A DNA stretch of 7,359 nt, taken from positions 1 to 7,359 of the forward strand of contig JAUNIK010000019.1 of NCBI GenBank assembly GCA_030523505.1, in the 5' to 3' direction. The notes under the pieces are model-generated. The model ran no database searches. It was not told where the DNA came from and saw only the letters and a program-made list of their open reading frames with translations. Origin of the DNA: Prevotellaceae bacterium (GTDB lineage: Bacteria > Bacteroidota > Bacteroidia > Bacteroidales > Bacteroidaceae). Position numbers and translations under genes: made by a program. This document shows positions 1-5,352 of this stretch, one piece after another; position 1 is the stretch's first letter; each line of letters begins with the position of its first letter.

Positions 1-28
1 TCATCATGAACTGCCTGGTTGTCAGCAT
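1..28 (-). CDS. Possible start of a truncated downstream gene (5' end only)
   Basis: An ATG at 28-26 on the minus strand opens a frame that stays open to the left edge (MLTTRQFMM). The same frame is also open upstream of this ATG, back to a TGA at 172-170, so about 56 codons are free of stops. The upstream stretch has no ATG, GTG or TTG start, yet reads like plausible protein (for example KLQRDTPIYIDSH, then SKPHDFTIML). If real, the gene would be the third member of the minus-strand operon. The visible part is too short to assign a family. No Shine-Dalgarno site is seen before the ATG. The frame could be open by chance in AT-rich DNA. Confidence 0.25.
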
Positions 29-147
29 TATCGTGAAATCGTGAGGTTTTGAGTTACTTGCGTGAGAGTCTATGTAGATAGGAGTATCTCTTTGGAGTTT
101 GTTTAATTTGCCGCAAGAACCTTTTATATCACTAAATGGTAGTTTCG

Positions 148-1683
148 TTAAAAACCAAAGAATTCTGGATCAGGTCCATGACCAGCAAGGGCGTTCATTA
201 TAGCCGTTTCTTCGTCGTAGGATGATTTGACTATTGACTTCCTTCTAGATATATTTAATTCTCTTTGAAGTTTGTGCACAGCTTTAAGATATATCAAATC
301 AAGTTCATCTATAATTTTCATAAAGCTGATCATCACTATAACAGGCTCGTTATTAGGACACTGAAGGACAACTTTATTTGCCAATGATATTTGGCGTTGC
401 TTATCGGTTTTAAAATCAATTATGAACACAATTCTTTTAGAATCAGTTTCTGGTATTATACAATTATTTCCAGTTATACAATTGAAACTACAAGAATTTA
501 ATGTTTTGCGTAATTCTGTAATTTCCGGAGTTTCATTATGACTAATATCATAAGGAATCCAAACCACCACTTCATGTTCTGGTTGTAAGTTCTTTCGAAA
601 ACTAAATATTGATTTAGCTATTGTTTTGAATTTCATAGACTCAAAATATTGGGTGTTCTCAGTAGTTACCAAGCCATTACATAAGCTAATTTCGGACAAT
701 TGACGAGATAAATATGATTCATTGGAAGATATATTCCAATACCATTGCACATAATACGGTTTGTTGTCCTTCAATAAACCATCACTTTTTAAGCGAGTTT
801 GAAGAAATCTAACATCAGGAAAGCCTTCCATATTATATGCAATTGGTATAAAGTTCCTTTTCACGTTTTTATACTCAACGAACATAGACGAGCTAAGACT
901 AATAACGACCTTATACGAAATTTCGTTTTGTTCTTTTATCCATTCATCTTTCTTTGAAGGTTCGTCGATTTCATAAATCAAGTTCCCATACAAATCAAAT
1001 ACGCATAATTTACTTTTTTCATTGCAAAGTCTTTTGATATATACTTTTGAGTCTTTTATACTTTGAAGCCTACCCATTAACTTTGTATCTTGATCGTGAG
1101 TTATCTCAAAAGTTCCTATACACGTCCTATTATCATTTGGCATAGTGGAATGAATTATCAATGTGTGCGATTCTGGCCGTTCCCACGCGTCCCTAATTTG
1201 TATGACAAGATCATCTCCATTTGCGACACAATCAATAATACCGTTAAAATCCCAATGTACAAATGGATATGTCCTACAAATAGGAATTTCAAAATCCAGC
1301 GAGCAACGTTCTTCCCCATTAAGAGAGATTATCTCTTTATTGTCAAAATCCACAATAACAGTTCTTTGCCCCCTTTTCCATATTAATGAATTTCCAGAGC
1401 AATGGGTAGATGTAAAATCTCTGAAATTATAAAGTGTCAATAGGTTTTCACCATATTCGTCCAAATTGTCATTAAATGATATATGGTCGTTATATATTAT
1501 ATAGTCATCATATATACCTATTATCTTAGTTGCTATACTGCAAAATTCATCCTCAGACTTTTTGATGAATTTTGCAGGCTTCTGCAGTACGGGAATAAAG
1601 AAGTCTTTATCTGAATAATCAGGAATTTCTGTTTGTTGGCAATAACTGCCATTCATTAATTTGATGTATGTATCTTTTGACAT
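148..1683 (-). CDS. Unrecognised 511-residue cytosolic-looking protein
   Basis: I do not recognise the family. There is no signal peptide or membrane segment, and 14 cysteines spread along the chain argue for the cytoplasm. Residues about 50-285 are rich in short beta-type stretches with aromatic and Asp/Gly turns (WDFNGIIDC, CVFDLYGNLIYEID), which could be a beta-propeller-like or other all-beta region. Residues about 350-480 look alpha/beta: predicted core strands VVVWIPY (372-378), RIVFIIDF (417-424) and PVIVMISF (447-454) alternate with helices. The last 25 residues form an acidic helix ending AIMNALAGHGPDPEFFGF. The start is the ATG 28 bp after the stop of the membrane-protein gene upstream, so the two are probably co-transcribed. 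Only a weak, distant AGGAA precedes it. G+C is low (16-17 of 60 in two sampled lines), which suggests horizontal acquisition. Confidence 0.85.
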   Translation of the reverse strand: MSKDTYIKLMNGSYCQQTEIPDYSDKDFFIPVLQKPAKFIKKSEDEFCSIATKIIGIYDDYIIYNDHISFNDNLDEYGENLLTLYNFRDFTSTHCSGNSLIWKRGQRTVIVDFDNKEIISLNGEERCSLDFEIPICRTYPFVHWDFNGIIDCVANGDDLVIQIRDAWERPESHTLIIHSTMPNDNRTCIGTFEITHDQDTKLMGRLQSIKDSKVYIKRLCNEKSKLCVFDLYGNLIYEIDEPSKKDEWIKEQNEISYKVVISLSSSMFVEYKNVKRNFIPIAYNMEGFPDVRFLQTRLKSDGLLKDNKPYYVQWYWNISSNESYLSRQLSEISLCNGLVTTENTQYFESMKFKTIAKSIFSFRKNLQPEHEVVVWIPYDISHNETPEITELRKTLNSCSFNCITGNNCIIPETDSKRIVFIIDFKTDKQRQISLANKVVLQCPNNEPVIVMISFMKIIDELDLIYLKAVHKLQRELNISRRKSIVKSSYDEETAIMNALAGHGPDPEFFGF

Positions 1684-1711
1684 GTTAATTTATTATTTGT
1701 GTTCCTATCTG

Positions 1712-2710
1712 CTATTTGCGATTTGAGCGACGACGTGATGGTTGCTTTTTCGTTGTAGGTTTAGTTGGACCTTGATAAGGTGCTGTCTTGCTACAACCAA
1801 AATCGAAGATTAACATTAAAATATAGAGTGGTAGAAAGAAGAATACTATTAGTGGCAGAGTATCTGTCCAGCGAGGCATGCGGTCATTCTCCAGTGGTGT
1901 CAGAACTATCGACTTATGGATTTCGTTTATAGGGTGGCAGATGCTGTCCTTCGCGTAACTATAGCCTAATGCCGACCAATAATAGTCATCCTTTTCAGGA
2001 TATATTCGCCGAAAGAGGTGGTTGCTGGTTGTCGGTGACATGTTGTCACACATTACATTAAATTGTGTATAGAATTTATTCCACACATCAGGTCGGGTTA
2101 GTTTAGAGGGCCAAGGAAGTTTTGAAACACTTCTGCTATACATATATTCCTGAGCATAGAATACAGAGTCGTGACCACAGAATGGTGCTACATAATAGCC
2201 TTTGTAAGAATGTTCAGTTGCCGTGCCACGTGACGTGGAATAACTGTCGGCTTTGATGTCCTGACCAGAACGAGCAGTATCTATGGCAAGTGGTGACTCG
2301 AAGTAGAAATATTCCGCTTCGTTGAAGGTTAGTCCATCAAGTGTTTGGGAGTATTGTACCTTCGCATGGGCATGATGCTCCATCTCATTTAATGCACAAA
2401 TGAAAATAAATGAGAAGAGCATAATGAAACCATGACATGCCCACCGAGGATCACCGCGTTCTGTCGATGGCACTTTTTTAATAATGAGTATGTAGCGTCG
2501 AAGAACAAGAGAATTGTATAATGCCGCAATGCCCACTAGACACATAAAGAATTTCGACGAGAGTCCTAACAAGTTGCGGATTTCGTATAGCACTACGGCT
2601 TCCACAACCGAAAGCGCTATAGAAATGCTGACGATAGCAAATATTGATTTCCATATTGCCGGCCAGCAATGGTTACGAGGGTTATATCTGTACTTCTTCG
2701 GAAGCTTCAT
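1712..2710 (-). CDS. Unrecognised four-helix membrane protein with a large loop domain
   Basis: The 332-residue product has four hydrophobic segments at about 18-43, 51-72, 91-108 and 283-303. Between the third and fourth lies a polar domain of about 170 residues rich in Tyr, Ser and Asp (about 109-282), with cysteines at 178, 221 and 258. The C-terminus ends in a basic tail (KKQPSRRRSNRK). The basic N-terminus and basic C-tail fit an inner-membrane topology with both ends in the cytoplasm and the large domain in the periplasm. I cannot name a family. It is the first gene of the minus-strand operon, just ahead of the 511-residue cytosolic protein, so the pair may work together. G+C is about 40% in one sampled line, between its AT-rich partner and the housekeeping genes. 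The start at 2710 is supported by a promoter candidate about 25-32 bp upstream. Confidence 0.85.
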   Translation of the reverse strand: MKLPKKYRYNPRNHCWPAIWKSIFAIVSISIALSVVEAVVLYEIRNLLGLSSKFFMCLVGIAALYNSLVLRRYILIIKKVPSTERGDPRWACHGFIMLFSFIFICALNEMEHHAHAKVQYSQTLDGLTFNEAEYFYFESPLAIDTARSGQDIKADSYSTSRGTATEHSYKGYYVAPFCGHDSVFYAQEYMYSRSVSKLPWPSKLTRPDVWNKFYTQFNVMCDNMSPTTSNHLFRRIYPEKDDYYWSALGYSYAKDSICHPINEIHKSIVLTPLENDRMPRWTDTLPLIVFFFLPLYILMLIFDFGCSKTAPYQGPTKPTTKKQPSRRRSNRK

Positions 2711-2734
2711 CTTTCATCAATATGAATCTAAGTG

Positions 2735-2763
2735 CAAAATTACAACTTTTTATTTAAATGAAA
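2735..2763 (-). promoter_or_regulatory. Bacteroidetes-type promoter of the membrane-protein operon
   Basis: On the minus strand, TAATTTTG (2742-2735) matches the Bacteroidetes -7 consensus TAnnTTTG exactly. A TTTC (2763-2760), one base off the -33 consensus TTTG, lies 17 bp upstream. Transcription would begin near 2728-2730, leaving a 5' leader of only about 20 nt before the ATG at 2710. This is sequence matching only; no start-site data are available. Confidence 0.5.
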
Positions 2764-2939
2764 GTTATTTCCTTATTTATTTTTTCAATAATGTATAATA
2801 GGCTATATTGCGCGCTTGGACGAAGGTCTGGGCGCGTTGTTTTTGGGTTGTGGGGGAGGAGGATGTGACGAAAAATATGGAAATTCTACAATTTTACGAT
2901 TTTCTCGGGAAGAATGAGGGGTGTTAGGGAAAAAATGCG

Positions 2940-2947
2940 TAACTTTA
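2940..2947 (+). promoter_or_regulatory. Possible -7 box of the envelope-protein gene
   Basis: TAACTTTA differs from the Bacteroidetes -7 consensus TAnnTTTG only at its last base and lies 42 bp before the ATG. This implies a leader of roughly 35-40 nt. No convincing TTTG is found at the usual -33 distance, so the call is tentative. Confidence 0.4.
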
Positions 2948-2979
2948 CCGTCAGATAAATAAATGTACTTAAAATAAGT

Positions 2980-2986
2980 AAGGTGA
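2980..2986 (+). promoter_or_regulatory. Ribosome binding site of the envelope-protein gene
   Basis: AAGGTGA ends three bases before the ATG at 2990. It is the clearest Shine-Dalgarno match ahead of any gene in the window; the others have weak or no matches, as is common in Bacteroidetes. It supports this start, which also gives a complete signal peptide. Confidence 0.55.
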
Positions 2987-2989
2987 CAA

Positions 2990-3862
2990 ATGAAAAAGAT
3001 TCTATTGTTAATCGCAGCACTGGCAGTTACAACATTCTGCCAGGCACAGATAGAAAAGAATGTAATACTGCGCGTTTCACGAGGTGAGATTACCTATGTG
3101 CAACCGGTGGAAAAGAAAGAAACTGTGGGAAGAGTTATCGGTTCGATTATCAAAGGAGCCATCGGTTTGGAATCGGAGCCTCATCCTGAATTTGCGGATA
3201 ATGTTCGCACTGCAATCTCGGGTGCTATCGGTAGAGCACGCCGCTTGGTTGTTACCGACAGCCAGTTCCTCGAGGGAGAGGTGGCCCCTGACGAACCAGC
3301 ATTCATATTCGACGGATCTATTGGTTCTATTTCTTGTGCTTCGCGTAGTGTGGAGACCACCGATGACAAGGGCCGCAAGCACACCCACATGGAGTATCGC
3401 GGTGTTGTGACAGTGACCATCAACATTAAGGATGTTCATACCGACCAGATTGTGAAAACGGTGAACTTCAACGGTAGTGAGTATGACTATAATTGGATTG
3501 AGTCGCCAGAGAAGGCCATTGGCAATGCCATAATCCGTATGGAGAATTATATCACCAACGATCTGAACCTCTCTTGGCCTCTATATGCTTCAATCATCGA
3601 AGGTAACTCGGTGAAGAAGGACAAGCAGAAGGAAGTGTATATCGACCTTGGCGAGATGAACGGAGCCTTCAAGGGCATGACTTTCAATGTGTACACAGTG
3701 AAGGTTGTTGCCGGTCGTGAGGCAAAGCGCGAGATTGGTCGCCTGAAGATAACCGAGGTTATGGGCGATGATGTAAGTCTCTGCAAGGTGACCAAGGGTG
3801 GTATTGACATCAAGAATGCTCTTGATGCCGGTGCCGAGCTGCTCATTACATCGACAAATTAA
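2990..3862 (+). CDS. Secreted envelope protein, CsgG/LpoB-like with FlgT-C-like end
   Basis: The first 19 residues form a classical type I signal peptide: KK, a hydrophobic core LLLIAALAV, and a likely cut after CQA at 19. The Cys at 17 is preceded by TTF, not a lipobox, so a lipoprotein is unlikely. Residues about 25-195 resemble the CsgG/LpoB/TolB-N style alpha/beta fold: a helix with FADNVRTAISGAI (68-80), then strands FIFDGSIGSIS (105-115) and VVTVTINIKDV (139-149) followed by the D-x-x-T-x-x-I-V pattern of those domains. Residues about 215-290 resemble the small barrel at the C-terminus of FlgT-like proteins: VYIDLGEMNGAFKGMTFNVY, then IGRLKITEV, then a closing AGAELLI. Known relatives act at the cell envelope in secretion pores, activators or assembly factors. 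The specific role here is not known. It is probably monocistronic, with a hairpin just after it. Confidence 0.8.
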   Translation: MKKILLLIAALAVTTFCQAQIEKNVILRVSRGEITYVQPVEKKETVGRVIGSIIKGAIGLESEPHPEFADNVRTAISGAIGRARRLVVTDSQFLEGEVAPDEPAFIFDGSIGSISCASRSVETTDDKGRKHTHMEYRGVVTVTINIKDVHTDQIVKTVNFNGSEYDYNWIESPEKAIGNAIIRMENYITNDLNLSWPLYASIIEGNSVKKDKQKEVYIDLGEMNGAFKGMTFNVYTVKVVAGREAKREIGRLKITEVMGDDVSLCKVTKGGIDIKNALDAGAELLITSTN

Positions 3863-3890
3863 TTTTTAAATCCTATATCATCGTATTTAT

Positions 3891-3930
3891 AATATGTCAG
3901 TGCCGGTTTTAATGCCTGCACTGACATATT
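3891..3930 (+). terminator. Hairpin terminator after the envelope-protein gene
   Basis: A perfect 13-bp stem pairs 3891-3903 with 3918-3930 (AATATGTCAGTGC and its complement) around a 14-base loop. It starts 28 bp after the stop codon. The tract that follows (TGTAGTTTATT) is only moderately T-rich, so termination efficiency is uncertain, but the position is right for an intrinsic terminator. The flanking A and T tracts could let it work on both strands. Confidence 0.65.
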
Positions 3931-3959
3931 TGTAGTTTATTACGGCACTTTTCTTTCAT

Positions 3960-3995
3960 TTTGTTCTTTAATATGAATAATTATAGCTATATTTG
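3960..3995 (+). promoter_or_regulatory. Bacteroidetes-type promoter of the threonine operon
   Basis: TATATTTG at 3988-3995 is an exact match to the -7 consensus TAnnTTTG. A TTTG at 3960-3963 is the best -33 candidate, with a 24-bp spacer that is somewhat long. Initiation would fall near 4001-4005, giving an unusually long leader of about 140 nt before the ATG at 4143. Having its own promoter fits the absence of a co-directional thrA just upstream. Confidence 0.5.
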
Positions 3996-4000
3996 CAACC

Positions 4001-4142
4001 AGATTGGCAGATGTGGCAGTTTCAAGGTCATTGAAATTGGCATTTCGCGCATAAAAAGGATAACAATTAAAGGATAACATCGCGGGCTTCTTTCTGATGC
4101 GGGAGTCTTGCACAGACTGCTCGATAGAGCAAAACAAACGAA
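4001..4142 (+). promoter_or_regulatory. Structured leader of the threonine operon
   Basis: The leader contains several ordered elements. A hairpin pairs 4017-4025 with 4031-4039 (nine pairs, one G-U). An 11-base direct repeat AAAGGATAACA occurs at 4055-4065 and 4069-4079, offset by 14 bases. Near the gene there are two alternative short hairpins: AGTCT/AGACT (4104-4118) and TGCTC/GAGCA (4118-4131), the latter closed by a GATA loop of the GNRA type. They share base 4118, so they either stack or compete. ATTGGCA also occurs twice (4003-4009, 4036-4042). I cannot match this to a known riboswitch class, and no clear poly-U terminator is present. Confidence 0.35.
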
Positions 4143-5351
4143 ATGAAACATTTGATTATTCTGGCTGATGGTAGTGCTGACTGGCCTTGCCCTTCACTCG
4201 GAGGCAAGACACTATTTCAGTATGCCAACACCCCAAACATCGACCGTCTGACCCGTATGGGCCGCACAGGTATGCTACAGACTGTGGCATGGGGGTTCCA
4301 TCCAGGCAGTGAGGTTGCCAACAGTACAATCCTCGGTTACGACCAGCACAAGGTGTATCAAGGAAGAGGCGTGCTCGAGGCAGCAAGTATCGGTTATGAG
4401 ATGCAGCCAGGCGATATGGCTATGCGCTGCAACTTGATAAACATTGACGGCGACATTCTAAAAAACCATTCAGCAGGTCATATCTCGACCGAGGATGCAG
4501 CCGAACTCATTGATTTCCTCAACGAGAATCTTGCTACCGACAAGATTCATTTCCATGTAGGAGTGCAGTATCGCCATGTGCTTATCATCAATGGTGGCGA
4601 CAGCCGTATCAGTTGCACACCGCCACATGATGTGCCACTACGCCCTTGGCGTCCGCTCATCGTGAAAGCGGAAGTGCCGGAAGCACAAGCCACGGCTGAT
4701 ATGCTGAACGGATTGATCTGCAAGTCGCAGAAGATCCTTCCGCAGCATCCTATCAACAAGGCGCGTGCAGAACAAGGCAAGGATATGGCAAACAGTATCT
4801 GGCCTTGGAGTCCTGGCTATCGCCCAGAGATGAAACCCCTTGCCGAAGAGTATCCACAGATAAAGAGCGGTTCGGTGATTACGGCCGTAGATCTTATACG
4901 AGGTATCGGTCGTTATGCCGGATTGAAGGTTATTGATGTGGAAGGTGCAACAGGCCTCTTCGACACCAACTACGAAGGCAAAGCCCAGGCGGCAATCAAT
5001 GCCCTGAAGGACGATGACTTTGTGTATCTGCATATCGAAGCACCAGATGAGGCCGGTCATGAGGGAGATATCCCTTTGAAACTCCGCACGATAGAGGATA
5101 TCGACAAGAAAGTTGTCGGTCCTATCCTTGATGCAGTGAAAGATTGGGATGAACCAGTGGCAATAGCATTCCTTCCAGACCATCCAACACCTTGCGCGCA
5201 TCGCACGCACACGAGCGATCCCGTACCTTTTATAATATATAAGCCAGGCGTTGAAGCCGACAGCGTGGAGGTCTTCAACGAGGAAAGCTGCAAGGCAGGA
5301 GCATACGGAGTGATGGACGGCATTAGTTTCTTACCAGAATTCTTAAAATAA
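4143..5351 (+). CDS. ApgM-family enzyme, probable homoserine kinase
   Basis: This is a 402-residue alkaline-phosphatase-superfamily enzyme of the archaeal-type, cofactor-independent phosphoglycerate mutase family (ApgM). Visible marks are the N-terminal metal site ILADGSAD with Asp9, the catalytic-serine segment PGSEVANSTILGYD with Ser56, the following YQGRGVLEA, the metal ligands in EAPDEAGHEGD (Asp302, His306), and the C-terminal LPDHPTPCAHRTHTSDPVP with Asp346, His347 and His356. The length is normal. In Bacteroidetes this family sits beside threonine synthase where no classical ThrB is found. As I recall, mutant fitness data in Bacteroides thetaiotaomicron assigned it homoserine kinase activity. 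The expected role here is homoserine plus ATP to O-phosphohomoserine, feeding the next gene. Automatic annotation will probably say phosphoglycerate mutase. Family is very secure, activity is inferred from context. Confidence 0.93.
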   Translation: MKHLIILADGSADWPCPSLGGKTLFQYANTPNIDRLTRMGRTGMLQTVAWGFHPGSEVANSTILGYDQHKVYQGRGVLEAASIGYEMQPGDMAMRCNLINIDGDILKNHSAGHISTEDAAELIDFLNENLATDKIHFHVGVQYRHVLIINGGDSRISCTPPHDVPLRPWRPLIVKAEVPEAQATADMLNGLICKSQKILPQHPINKARAEQGKDMANSIWPWSPGYRPEMKPLAEEYPQIKSGSVITAVDLIRGIGRYAGLKVIDVEGATGLFDTNYEGKAQAAINALKDDDFVYLHIEAPDEAGHEGDIPLKLRTIEDIDKKVVGPILDAVKDWDEPVAIAFLPDHPTPCAHRTHTSDPVPFIIYKPGVEADSVEVFNEESCKAGAYGVMDGISFLPEFLK

Positions 5352-5352
5352 C

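Larger units (their letters stand above)
2711..2989. other. Divergent intergenic region with a G+C-rich hairpin and G-rich patch
   Basis: This 279-bp gap separates two divergent genes. It is AT-rich at the left end, where the minus-strand promoter lies, and becomes abruptly G+C-rich around 2810-2865. Pairing of 2811-2819 with 2828-2836 gives a nine-pair stem on the plus strand: five Watson-Crick pairs, three G-U wobbles and one further G-C. The loop is eight bases, and TTGTTTTT follows. Next comes a patch of G runs (2845-2862). I see no coding sequence in either strand. Confidence 0.55.

Noticed and set aside
1090..1432. Two overlapping plus-strand frames of 89-98 codons inside the unknown 511-residue gene
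   Set aside because: They are antisense to a much longer frame and show neither promoter nor ribosome site nor protein-like composition.
2845..2862. Possible CRISPR or tandem repeat in the G-rich patch
   Set aside because: No repeat unit recurs with a spacer; it is merely a run of G-rich sequence.
4055..4079. GGATAACAATT in the leader matches part of the E. coli lac operator
   Set aside because: Only 11 bases match, the other operator half is missing, and the phylum has no related LacI/lacZ arrangement here. The match arises from the local direct repeat and is most likely chance.
3940..4137. A 65-codon minus-strand frame in the threonine leader
   Set aside because: It has no promoter or ribosome site of its own, overlaps the plus-strand promoter and leader, and its translation looks random.
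4638..5210. A 190-codon open frame on the minus strand
   Set aside because: It is wholly antisense to the ApgM-family gene, whose motifs are intact, and its translation shows no domain-like pattern.
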